From: Obelidium mucronatum
Lineage: Eukaryota; Chytridiomycota; Chytridiomycetes; Chytridiales; Chytriomycetaceae
Length of the DNA stretch: 18,994 nt
Reading direction: 5' to 3'
Assembly (NCBI GenBank): GCA_025765595.1
Contig: JAIVFH010000459.1
Location: forward strand, 1-18,994
Position numbers and translations under genes: made by a program. Below, in pieces: positions 7,622 to 16,705 of this stretch. Position 1 is the first letter of the stretch. Each line of letters begins with the position of its first letter. The notes under the pieces are model-generated. The model had not been told where the DNA came from, did no database searches, and saw only the letters and a program-made list of their open reading frames with translations.

Positions 7622-9504
7622 CTAATAGGAATAATTGTGTGGAAGGGGTGGTGGTGGTGGTGCCGCACCCACTCCACTCTCCTCCAATACCTCCTCTTCT
7701 ACCTCACCATCCCTATATTCAGCGCGACTGAAAGTCTCCCCCAATCTACTTCCCGCCTCCCGGGTAAACTCTCTTTCGCTCTCACGCACAGGAAGTCTCT
7801 CGCGACTGTGTTCACGTTCACGGCTGTCTCGATGAATTCCCAGCCTTTCGCTACTGGTACCTCCACGCTCGCGGTCAGTTCCTCTATATCTGTCTGGTGA
7901 CAAACGGCGTCTAGAATAACGCTCCACACTTCTTTCACGGACATCTCTTGAGCTACGATAGCGTCCTAATTTTTCAAGCGAAAATAAACAGTGTGGTAAG
8001 CACATGGAATTACACTGGGCAGTAGCTAACGGAGAGGAGTAACGTGAAGAGGGGAGGATGACTGAAGATATGGGTTTGGTTTGCTTTTTTGAGCGTTTTT
8101 TTTCGTTTTTTTTTTCGTTTTTTTTTTTTTTTTTTTTTTTTTTTTGTTTTTGGCGGGTTTGTTTTGGGGTGTTTTATCGGGGGTTTTTTTTCGGTGTTTT
8201 CCAACGAGAAATAAAAAGCCATGAAGACAGCGAAGATAACTAGTGAAAAAGACAAACCCGCCGATCGTGATCTGGAACGTCTTCGGTAACGGTCTTTTTG
8301 TACAATATCGTTTAGAAAGCAACCACCCCACGAAAGTATTTTTAAAAAGTGTACCTGCTGAGCGGGATCGTCTTCGGCGTCTCTCTCGCGATCTATCTCT
8401 GTGGCGGTCTGGTGGAGGTTAGTTTCAACGAAAACCCATAAGTTGAAAACAAACCGTATGACCGAGAGCGAGATCGCGAACGCGAGCGGGAGCGTCTACG
8501 TCTGGTGGGAACAATAGCAATGCCTGCAGATGCGGGGGCTGTTGAAGCGGCCTCCACATTCTTGTCTCTGTTCAAAATCCTCAGTTCGGCTTCTCTGACT
8601 CGACGCATTGTGTTGTCGTCAAGCTTCTTTGGCCCTTTGCTGATTGCGTTCTTGGAATAAGTGACTTTGAGTGGACGTTCGGCCAGAGTTGTTCCGTGGA
8701 GACTGATGGCTTCATTGGCAGCGTCCACAACAGCTGAATCGGAAACATAATATACATGAGCGCCATGAGCCCCCGATACCAAATAAATTCAAAACACGTA
8801 CCAAACTCAACAAAGGCAAATCGGCAACCATGCGCTGGATCCCCTGCCATTTTGATGTACGTGACTGGCCCGCAAGCTGAAAACATCTGCGTCAAATCCG
8901 CTTCCGATATCAAGAGCGAGATATTCCCGACGTAAATCGTCCGTCCAATTTCGTCCGCCTTTGCTGGATCCACTTGGTACATTTGGGTTGTCACGTAAGG
9001 GTTTTTGATGTTTGTGCCTGGCACGCCAATGCCCAGCGCATTTCCCATCAGCGATGTTGAGTGAATCATCCGCATCGGATGCATGAACGAAGCGGCTGCG
9101 GGATTAACAGGCAGAGTGGGGACAGCTGCCGCTGCGCACGAAGTGACCAGTAGCATCTTCTCACCAAGCTCAGTGCCAGTCAGATGCATCGCAATCTCTG
9201 CATTGGCCATTAGCCATTAGATTAGCCATTAGACGCGATAAGCGACAAAAACAGAGGCAGGAAAGACGAGAAACCTGCGGATTTGGGGTCATTGTATGTC
9301 ACCAGAGCCTCCTTAGTGTTGAGGCCAAACTGTGACGATGGCAACAGTTCCAAGCTTACGATGGCCCCCAAGTGGCCGAAGAGGTCTCTCAGAGTTGATT
9401 CGGATACGAGAGGCGAGATGTTCGAGACCTGGCAGTTGACGTGATTCAGTCTCAATGTAGTTTGTTTGTTGGTTGGTGGGGCTCACCTTCACTGTTGCAC
9501 TCAT
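7622..9504 (-). CDS. SREK1: SREK1-like SR splicing regulator, 7 exons, 426 aa
   Basis: A nuclear RNA-binding SR protein acting in splice-site choice. Exons on the minus strand: 9504-9487, 9428-9275, 9197-8802, 8733-8455, 8408-8355, 8293-8258, 7965-7622. All introns are GT-AG in phase 1 or 0, 46-77 nt except the last (292 nt), and the frame closes exactly at TAG. RRM1 (residues 7 to about 78) has VSNISPLVSESTLRDLFG; RRM2 (143 to about 213) has IYVGNI (RNP2) and CRFAFVEF (RNP1), followed by ERPLKVTYSKNAI and MRRVREAE. The phrase VDPAKADEIGRTIYVGN before RRM2 is characteristic of SREK1/SRrp86. From about 267 there is an RS repeat, then an RE/RD-rich tail ending in PPPPPLPHNYSY. The small exons 5 and 6 encode only RS-type sequence. 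No damage seen. Confidence 0.92.
8091..8190. repeat. Homopolymer-rich block (T28 and shorter T runs) inside SREK1 intron 6
   Basis: An uninterrupted run of 28 T on the plus strand (8118-8145), with T10 and T8-9 runs beside it. On the transcribed strand it is poly(A). It lies within an intron of 292 nt while the other introns are 46-77 nt, so about 230 bp was gained here. No recognisable retroposon body precedes the A tract. Confidence 0.85.
9209..9232. repeat. 12-bp perfect tandem duplication in SREK1 intron 2
   Basis: ATTAGCCATTAG at 9209-9220 and 9221-9232. It makes this intron 77 nt and sits just before the CAG acceptor at 9198-9200; the coding frame is unaffected. Confidence 0.9.
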
Positions 9505-9599
9505 TCACCAAAGTAAAAAAATGTCAAGAAGTGAAGACTGCAAAAGTTAGGTTTGATTCCATTTACCACACGGTTTTTCTTATACTTCATGCAATTTTA

Positions 9600-9800
9600 T
9601 ATGGGAAAGGCAAACAGGAAAGAAAACAAGAATGCAAAAACAGAAATTGGGAAAGAAATGTGAGAAGTTAAAGGAACTTAAAACAACAGATTTAAAGAAA
9701 GAACGTGAAAGAAAGAAAGAAAGAAAGAAAGAATAAATGAATGAATGAAAGAAATGAACGAAAGAACAATAAAACAACAAATACGCTCAAGTCTATGGAG
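9600..9800. repeat. Purine-rich low-complexity tract with (GAAA)n microsatellite
   Basis: (GAAA) repeats at 9707-9733 followed by ATGA/GAAT units to about 9748, within a broader A/G-rich stretch. It lies 3' of the minus-strand gene fragment at 9841. No coding content recognised between 9505 and 9840. Confidence 0.8.
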
Positions 9801-9840
9801 AACATATGAAAACAAAGCAATGAAAAAACAACAACCAGAT

Positions 9841-10253
9841 TCAACGTGGGGGCAGACTCGATGTCCAACCACGGGGTCTTTTGAGAACCGCGAAGCGCTT
9901 TCGTGGCCAGAAAATTCGGCGACTGTTGGTAACAGTCCCGAACTCAAAGAGAGCTCTGGTATCGGGATCCATTTCATCCAGAGTCATCCAGTCTGCTATT
10001 GGTTGAATCTTCTTGGCTATGTTCTCACTTGAGAAGCTTGTGCGACAACTTGAGACTTGTAATTCCACTGTTCGGGAAGAAGAGGCGCTGTCGCTGGCAC
10101 TGCGTACGAAAGGAATGCGTTCAACCACTTCCTTGCATTGCATTAATTCGGGTTCTAGGTCAGACAACTAAGTTTTTTTTCGTTTCTGGTCAGCAAAAGT
10201 AACGTGGAACAGAAGAGAAACTCACGGTCTCTTGATGCGATACGACAGGAATA
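9841..10253 (-). CDS. Unrecognised gene, copy 1 of a duplicated family (likely 3' exons)
   Basis: The minus frame 10167-9841 encodes LSDLEPELMQCKEVVERIPF, a Ser-rich stretch, then QPIADWMTLDEMDPDTRALF and TVTNSRRIFWPRK. The last block is clearly homologous to the minus-strand ORF at 18538-18847. A likely upstream exon ends at 10228 (VVSHQET, then GTGAGT donor) with a 60-nt intron and TTAG acceptor before 10167, phase 0. The C-terminus (GWTSSLPPR*) diverges from copy 2 and is shorter, so this copy may be truncated by a frameshift. I do not recognise the family; acidic and Ser-rich segments suggest a soluble protein. Confidence 0.45.
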
Positions 10254-10850
10254 ATAAGATTAACTTCGGGAACACTGCCGCTGTGTTAGAGTTAGGGTAT
10301 TTGGCTCATTTCAGGCTGAGTTTCCATCATTGTATAATTCTTAAATCGTTGCACCACATGATACCACTTCACAATGAAATATTAGTCTTTGCATTTTGGG
10401 ATTCTCCGAAATTAAAAACCAGCGGACATGTCATAATCAATGGTAGATGTTAGTTATTGCAGTGCACATCTCTTTTCAATATGGAATGTTATTTCTTTCA
10501 TGACAATGAAGGTTTCTCTTGTCTGTTCTGATTTTCAGGGGTGTTGTCACTATGCTGTGGTATTGCGGCCTGCATTCTTCCCACATCACGGATGGGGCTG
10601 AGAGACAAGATGCAACCAGTCATTTTGTTAACGTCAAAAAGCAAGCCAAAACAATAAAAAAATAGGGCGTGGAGAGAGGCTGAAACAGTTAAAACGGAAG
10701 CAGCTGTCGATGAGTATTTATTTTAATTTCTACTATAATAAACAAACAAACAAAATAACAAAAAAATATTAGGATGGGAGCTCGTTTGTTCTCATTCAGA
10801 ATATTTGTATCATCATTTGAGCGCGAATTCATCAAAACACACAAGAAGAA
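10254..10850. other. Stretch with no supported gene
   Basis: AT-rich DNA. A short minus-strand open stretch at about 10501-10620 (MTGCILSLSPIRDVGRMQAA..) could be a 5' exon of the gene at 9841-10253, but no matching donor site was found. An A-rich stretch at about 10730-10770 (AACAAACAAACAAA) is low complexity. Confidence 0.4.
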
Positions 10851-10853
10851 GGA

Positions 10854-11069
10854 GTGGGTTCCAAGGAGGGAAATTGGGGGGTCTACCGGACTCACCAGCT
10901 GCTAATTGCTCGTGACTCTCAGTATACAAACCCCGGGGATCGCCAAATGCTCACTCAATTTGCGGCAGCCCTCAGACTGTCCGGCCCTGATCAGCTGTTT
11001 CTAATGGCGCCTCCCCAGATATGCCGGAATCGGGTGGTCGCTCTGATTTTCTTGTACGACGTTTGCTGA
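10854..11069 (+). CDS. Unrecognised short ORF, possibly a gene remnant
   Basis: The open frame extends upstream of 10854 without a stop (QEEGVGSKEGNWG..) and reads VYRTHQLLIARDSQYTNPGD, QMLTQFAAALRLSGPDQLFL, ending YDVC*. The composition looks protein-like and it is less AT-rich than its surroundings. No family recognised, no start or intron assigned. Confidence 0.3.
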   Translation: MGSKEGNWGVYRTHQLLIARDSQYTNPGDRQMLTQFAAALRLSGPDQLFLMAPPQICRNRVVALIFLYDVC

Positions 11070-11301
11070 GTTTTGGATATTGTCAGAGTGGGGTTTCATT
11101 GGTAGTGGAAATACTTGGAGACACAGTGCAAACAGCTTTATCTTTTTTAGAGAGAGCGAGGGAGTTCGAATGATGACCGGTGGCGTGTGCGTCAAGGTGG
11201 GAGTGAGCGCGTGATGTCAAAGTGTTGTCCGAAAATTTTTGACGTCGATAAACGCGCTTTCACTCAGCCAACGATGGCCCCGTAAATCACGCATGATTGA
11301 C

Positions 11302-11309
11302 TATAAATA
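11302..11309 (+). promoter_or_regulatory. TATA-box-like motif
   Basis: TATAAATA downstream of an inverted repeat containing TGACGTC. The plus frame at 11297-11593 that follows is not recognised, so the promoter has no confirmed gene. Confidence 0.25.
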
Positions 11310-11685
11310 CTTATCGCAGGTTAGCAGCGTCTTTTTTTCTTCAAAGTATTTTAAATAAAACAATTTTAAAAAACGAGAAGAAATTTTTTGTTTATAACCT
11401 CAGAAGTCAGAACCTCGTTATTGCTGCATTTGAAGGAATAGGCATGCGCGAAATCCTAACGCATTTCGAATTTGACCAGCATTATTCTTCGTGTTTCTTT
11501 CATAAAATCGATCAAGCTTATGATATCCAAGAGCCCAAATGCCTCCCAGTTGCACGACGCCAGATGTGGGGAATGCACGCGATGCCTGATTAATCGTTCA
11601 AGAAATTGACAAATATTTACAGGCCACCGCCCCGCCAAAAATATGTCCATCGCTTTGCATTTTGGTATAATATCGACGATTATCT

Positions 11686-11742
11686 GGATTTTTTCCAGCC
11701 AAGGTACTGTAGAGCCCGTGGGAACTCTGGATATTGTCGTGA
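11686..11742 (+). repeat. Dispersed direct repeat, copy A
   Basis: It begins GGATTTTTTCCAGCCAAGG and ends GATATTGTCGTG; about 80% identical to 11910-11966, 224 bp away in the same orientation. Not part of a recognised element. Confidence 0.75.
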
Positions 11743-11909
11743 TTCTTGCTGATGTGTCTTCGTTTGATTTCTAAAAAAAAACTGTATCTATCAAATTCAA
11801 CAGAACCAACCAATTTGTGTACCTTCCATCCCAGCAACAAATCTCTGGCGTTTTATGCAAAGGCTCCACTTGTTTCTCTTGACTCGCTGCCGTTAATGTA
11901 TGGGTATGT

Positions 11910-11966
11910 GGATTTTTTCCAGCTAAGGTACTGCAGAGCCTGTGCAACTTTTGATATTGTTGTGCT
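11910..11966 (+). repeat. Dispersed direct repeat, copy B
   Basis: It begins GGATTTTTTCCAGCTAAGG; same order of blocks as copy A. Differences from copy A are mostly C/T transitions. Confidence 0.75.
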
Positions 11967-12140
11967 TTTGGTTATCAGATTGTGGTCTTTTTAGTGGAGC
12001 CATCGGGGATGTGAAGATTGTCAGATTTGAAAAAGCAATAAAACGATAAATCATTTTTGACAGGGGGATGCACGAACAGCGTTTTTTTTGAATAACTATC
12101 TTAATATTTAAATAAAGCACTTTTTATTCATGATTATTAC

Positions 12141-12146
12141 TTTATT
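12141..12146 (-). terminator. Polyadenylation signal of the DDE-transposase-like gene
   Basis: AATAAA on the minus strand, 59 nt past the stop; a second lies at 12123-12128. Confidence 0.5.
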
Positions 12147-12204
12147 ACCAAAATATAACTAAGAATTAAAAGTATAAGCGGTCCAAAATGCTGTATGCAG
12201 GCTC

Positions 12205-13159
12205 TCAGCGCATCTTGACTTGTGTAATCTGAGCCACAGCTTGAAAAACAAGGTAATGTTCCTCGCGATTCCCTCGAAACATCTGAAACAATATGCCAAA
12301 GTCCTTCAACTTTCTGTTCATTGTTTCATGGCGCGATTGAAGAATGCTGAGATTGCGGTTGTGCTTAATGATGGCCTCTGTATTACCCATCAGTCGCGTC
12401 ATGATTTTTCCAGGTACCCCAACATAGCCTTCATCTGCAGCAACCTTCTCACCAACCCCAAGCCGTGGAAGCAAACTCCGCTTCACCATTGCCAAGTCGT
12501 TGAAGAGTCCACATGGAACAGAACCGGAGATGTGAACAAATTTGGAAGTAGCAATAGCACTGGCCACTTGATACCGGTAGCCTGTGTGTTTAAACTTGTG
12601 GCTGTAAAGGCCTTTGAAGATCAGACAAACCTCTTGGATGAGAACGTCAATTCCATCCACGTAGCATGATGGGGCCTTGCAGTGCCAGTTTTCAAAACGG
12701 TCTTCAAAATGAATCTATTGAGGAAGAGTGCAATGAAAGATGAAGGAAACAACAAACAATCAAAGTACTAACCTCATCCATTTCGGAGAAGACTCGCAGC
12801 ATTTGATGGACTTTATCACGCCAGTTCGACTCACTGGTTTTGAACCTTCCAGCTGCAGATCGTTCAGTTGGATACTCTTTCAGATAAACCAAGCACCAGA
12901 GAAAGTGGACCTTGCGAAGACCATCAGCAAGAACCTTTTTGGCAACGATTGTCCAGACATCCACAGCAGACTCCAAACAGAGACCAAATGTGGCAGCAAA
13001 GCGGGACTTCCAGACAAGCTTCTTGCGGTAGAACGAGTCACCAGAGAGGCCAAGGAACTCTGCCGTAGCGCTAACCATTAGCTGCCGCTGCTGGAGCAAA
13101 AGAGAATGTGGGACTTGTGCAGGATTGGGGGTGCTGGTGCTGGCTTCAGTAGGTGGCAT
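12205..13159 (-). CDS. Intact DDE-superfamily transposase-like protein, 2 exons, 298 aa
   Basis: Exon 1 is 13159-12773 (ATG, 129 codons), a 58-nt GT-AG intron spans 12772-12715 (GTTAGT..TAG, phase 0), and exon 2 is 12714-12205. Residues 130-298 resemble the DDE_Tnp_4/Harbinger-type endonuclease: CYVDGIDVLI with first Asp 149, GLYSHKFKHTGYRYQVA, ISGSVPCGLFNDLA with second Asp 202, AADEGYVG with Asp223/Glu224, then SRHETMNRKLKDFGIL and FQAVAQITQV. This type of solitary protein is common in early-diverging fungi and oomycetes. Exon 1 is a non-catalytic region with a Ser/Thr/Pro/Gln-rich start and no recognised DNA-binding motif. All catalytic positions are kept, there are no stops, and I see no terminal inverted repeats nearby: either an element with unseen ends or a domesticated gene. 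Confidence 0.82.
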
Positions 13160-13216
13160 ACTTGTTCATTTTTTGAATTTTTTTTCAGAGTTAAAAGTAG
13201 ATTCAACAACACAGAA

Positions 13217-13301
13217 TGACTCACTTCTGGAAATTAAAACAAGACAAACAAGCCGCACATGCGAAAAGTGTCTTGTTACAAGGTGACTCCTAATGAGTCA
13301 C
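13217..13301 (-). promoter_or_regulatory. Cluster of bZIP (Gcn4/AP-1 type) sites upstream of the DDE gene
   Basis: TGACTCA at 13217-13223 and TGAGTCA at 13294-13300 both match the Gcn4/AP-1 consensus TGASTCA. The second is half of a 7-bp-arm inverted repeat, GTGACTC-ctaat-GAGTCAC (13283-13301). They lie 58-142 bp upstream of the ATG at 13159. Function is inferred from motif and position only. Confidence 0.4.
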
Positions 13302-14252
13302 ATTTGAACTTAATGGCGGAGTTAAGCTTACAAAGTGAACCAAGACAAACTGGAGGTGCCACTGGAAACAAGCCAAGTGCCACTTGAAAAAATGAACAAA
13401 AGTGTTCCGACAATTCAAAAAAGTTCAAAACAATGAATCTTCATGTTTTTTTTATTTGCATTGCGAACCAAATAAAGCCATCATGTCCCAATATTGGTGA
13501 ACACTCTGCAATATTTTTTAGAATTTTTTTAGAAGTGGCCCAGAAGAAAAAATGACCACTCTTTAAAACAGTGGTTCAGTCCTACTTAGATGCAAGGATG
13601 GTTGGAGGTCATCTGTTCATCCAAGAAAAACTTTTTTGGAATCACTGCGTCAAAAAATTTTCCAATTTGAACTGCTATTAGTAACATACAAAAACAGCCA
13701 AATATGACAATAAATGAATCTTTATTACAGCAACAATAGTCAACAGTAAATAAAATATAAAAGGGGCAGTGTTGTACAACAGTGATGAGCACAAAAATAA
13801 ATGCCAAGAGAAAAGTGTTACCTTGACTGTTATGAAACGCGTGACACTCGCGGTGGAAACCCAGGTGCGATTCCCCCAAATAACCTTTTATTTCAATCTT
13901 CTATTTTTTGATTTGTCATCTTTGATTTGTCAGATTATCATTCTTTTCAGTTTCATTTTGTGATATCATTCTTGATTTCACATATTATTGTGCTATCACT
14001 CTTGCTATCACAATTTTCTGTTTGATTTTCAGTTTTTTTTCTGTTTTGAACTTTTGTTATTTGTAATTCCAGAACTTGCATAAGTAGCAAGCTTTCTGCT
14101 CTGAGTTTTACTTCTGTTTCAATACATTCTGTGTTAGTCTTACTGTTTTGTAACTCTTTGATTCCGTCTCTCGTGATCTTAAGCCGTTATTGGTCAAGCC
14201 CTCGTGCCCCCTAAGCCCTCGTGCCTTCAAGAACCCTTAAGTCTTTTATTGA
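13302..14252. other. Stretch with no supported gene
   Basis: AT-rich DNA. A minus-strand open frame at 13586-13879 is hydrophobic with no family match. It contains a 14-bp tandem duplication (TTTGATTTGTCATC at 13907-13920, repeated for 12 bp at 13921-13932) and an imperfect 17-bp tandem repeat (14196-14229, AAGCCCTCGTGCC core). Confidence 0.5.
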
Positions 14253-15178
14253 CTATATGGTTCTTACATTGACCACAAATCGTGGAAGCCAGAACATTCC
14301 CTTCAGATTGCAAATCTTTTGCGTAAGAAGGAAAGGGATGGGTCAGTTTTACTTACTGGGAAGCCAGTCAAAGATGCCATTCCGCAACTGCGGCTCTTCA
14401 AACCATGCACGCTCAATTGCAAGATTAAAATAGTACAAGAACGCTTGGCTGAAGAGCCACGTGAGTGTCTTCATTTCTTTTCTAAGTTTGGAAACCCTAA
14501 TTTGTTTAAAGAATGGGACCCTCGCAACGATGTGGAGCCAATGCAGCTAAGTGCCGCCGATGAACCTGACAATGATGATGATGAAGAGGGCAATGAGAAT
14601 GAACGGCTAAGAGCTACTGGAGCCAACAAGGACAATAATTACTTCCCCACTGTGCGCAAGTTGCTGGGTCTCCCTCCAACTCCACCCCCACCTTCCTCCT
14701 ACTCCGAGTCTTCCTTTTCTGCCAACCCCCTGAATTCCACTGTGGCTTTATTGCGATCAAATGCTATGCCAATCCCTCAAAACTCATGTGTCAAACCTGC
14801 CGCCAGCAGCACTCCCGTCCAAAGCTTGGTTTACACCAAGGCCGTCGTTAAAGCCGCAAAAGCTTTTACAAGTGATCTTCGACTTCATGAGCTGATTTGT
14901 TTTAAGGATGAGAACACTGGCTTGATGAAGCTAATTGTTTATTTACGTATTGTTGACCCGACACTGCAATCTCCAGTGATGGAAAGACCTTGACATACTA
15001 CATTCAACCGGCGGAAACAAGTCCCCAGTCATTCTTGCCTGCTGGTCACAATTCTCTGAAGGACCAGGCCACCAATGCTATTATCTCATACTTCACCAAC
15101 GATCCTGGCACTGAAGTCTTCAAGTATGTCGTGACACTACCTGAAGCTGTCGATTCTAATTGCCAAGAGCATGGGTAA
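14253..15178 (+). pseudogene. Unrecognised ORF, one frameshift, acidic and proline-rich middle
   Basis: Open from 14253 (no ATG in frame at the start; SYIDHKSWKPEHSLQIANLL) through KPVKDAIPQLRLFKPC, an acidic run (DEPDNDDDEEGNENE), a proline run (LPPTPPPPSS) and YTKAVVKAAKAFTSDLRLHE. That frame stops at 14991-14993, while the frame giving SSDGKTLTYYIQPAETSPQS continues to a stop at 15176-15178. A one- or two-base indel between about 14953 and 14970 explains the switch. It resembles neither a known gag nor a cellular enzyme that I recognise. A 5' exon or truncated start is likely. An AATAAA lies downstream at about 15358. Confidence 0.5.
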
Positions 15179-15179
15179 A

Positions 15180-15790
15180 TCTTCTGATCTGTGATGGGGT
15201 TTGAAGCTGGGATGTCAAAAAAGGTGTGGGTTAAGCAAAAGGTGTGGGAGACTCACACGTACGTTATTTCAGGACAACAAGTTGGGGGAATGCGTGGGGC
15301 TTGGATAAAGCAGTGATAACTCTTTCTTTTACCAGTTGTCCTTTTTTTTGATCATGCAAATAAATAAATATGTTTTAACCATTTTTTTGATTATTGTTTT
15401 GGAATTTGTCTCGGTTCGCACATCCCCCAGAGCATTATTTCAAAGAATGAAAAAAAAAATAAAAAATAAAAAATAAAGTGATGAATAGTTTCTGACTTAA
15501 TTTGGATAGATAAACTATTTTAATTCCTTGCAAATACAAAAAGGTTCCAGTCCTTTGATGCGCACCGTAATGGTTTTACTTGTATTTGATCGCTATCTCT
15601 CTTTATAACACAATATTTGTATTATTATATGCCACTGATACAATGCTAGTGTCACAGACCTCGCCACGGAGCTAACTCTCCAGCCCTGTATAGGCGGCAA
15701 TTTAATTTTTCAACTCCCTCCACTCTCATTTGTAGCTCAGAAGTTCCAACCCACCGGTCATCCAAGAAAAGAAAACCTGTTGGAATAAGT
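15180..15790. other. Stretch with no supported gene
   Basis: AT-rich, with an A-rich run at about 15448-15478 (repeated AAAAAAT). No long terminal repeat was recognised despite lying just upstream of the Copia remnant. Confidence 0.5.
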
Positions 15791-16147
15791 ACACATGGAT
15801 TATATAATAATTAATGCCGAAGGATGCAATGGGGAAAAAGTGGTATGGGTACTCACTGACAAAGCAAGTGGGGCAAAGTTCCCTTTCCCATTACCTGACA
15901 GAGCAGGTGAAACTATCCTGGAAATATTTAAGGATTGGTTACTGTGACGGATTCCTAGAAAAAAATTGCCGTGCATGCATGGCAATAATGAGAAAGCCTT
16001 TGTAGAGGGAGTGTTCAGAGGATTCCTTAGAAAGAAAGGGATTAGTCTAGAAACAATCATAGAATATTAACACGAACAAAACGCCACAGCGGAAGTAACA
16101 ACCCGGATTCTGTCAGAGGGAGCACAGGCAGCATTGGAAGATTCTCC

Positions 16148-16161
16148 ATTCACCATTCACC
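16148..16161. repeat. 7-bp perfect tandem duplication in Copia integrase
   Basis: ATTCACC at 16148-16154 and 16155-16161. Removing one copy joins ALEDSPFTT to EFWPDAYRIAAY, the normal integrase order. Confidence 0.9.
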
Positions 16162-16653
16162 ACAGAATTTTGGCCAGACGCGTACCGAATTGCGGCTTAC
16201 ACTAGAACCTGTTTGGAGAGTCCAGCTGGTGGTGTAACCTGTTGGGAAAAATTCAGTGGTTAAAAGCCAGAATGGAACAAGCTTGTGGTTTTCGGAGTGA
16301 AAGGATGGGCAAAAGTACCTGTAGAGAAAAAGAAAGGAAGACACAAGTTAGACCTGAGGAATGCTAGGATATGGCCATGACGGAAAAGGATACTGGGTAA
16401 TAAGCGTACAAACCGGAGGAATTTTCAGGGCAAAGAGCATAGAATTTGATGAAACAAGCCCACAGAAACCTGAAACCAAGGGGAAATCAGAAGAAGTCGA
16501 GGAAGATTCAGAAGACGAATCAATCCTGGACTCCAGCAACAATGAGAAAGAAACACCCAAAACACAGAAACCTACCCCAAGATCCACAAGAATACCAAAA
16601 CCAGTAAAACGTTACGGGTTTGTCGATCATGAGGGTGGTGTGGTACATTTTGC

Positions 16654-16705
16654 TTTCATGTCAGTCAGAGAAGCATTTATTTCATGTCAGTCAGAGAAGC
16701 ATTTA
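16654..16705. repeat. 26-bp perfect tandem duplication in Copia pol
   Basis: Two identical 26-bp units (16654-16679 and 16680-16705), each beginning TTTCATGTCAGTCAGAGAAG. The encoded MSVREAF appears in two frames; removing one unit gives FAFMSVREAFSGPDAAAW in one frame. Confidence 0.93.

Larger units (their letters stand above)
11070..12200. other. Gene-poor region with a dispersed direct repeat and a TATA-like site
   Basis: Open frames here are short and look random. The notable contents, a direct repeat (11686-11742 and 11910-11966), an inverted repeat (about 11200-11265) and TATAAATA at 11302, are listed separately or under the findings. Confidence 0.4.

Noticed and set aside
8010..8331. 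Lys-rich minus-strand open frames around 8026-8331
   Set aside because: They translate the poly(A) tract of an intron; the SREK1-like splice pattern explains the region.
12220..12669. 149-codon plus-strand frame overlapping the DDE gene
   Set aside because: Antisense to a well-supported exon with catalytic motifs; no recognisable protein features.
13586..13879. 97-codon hydrophobic minus-strand frame
   Set aside because: No homology, no splice or promoter support; AT-rich DNA gives hydrophobic codons by chance.
13832..13880. tRNA/SINE-like B box (GGTGCGATTCC)
   Set aside because: Only 9 of 11 consensus positions, the T-stem does not pair and no A box or cloverleaf is visible.
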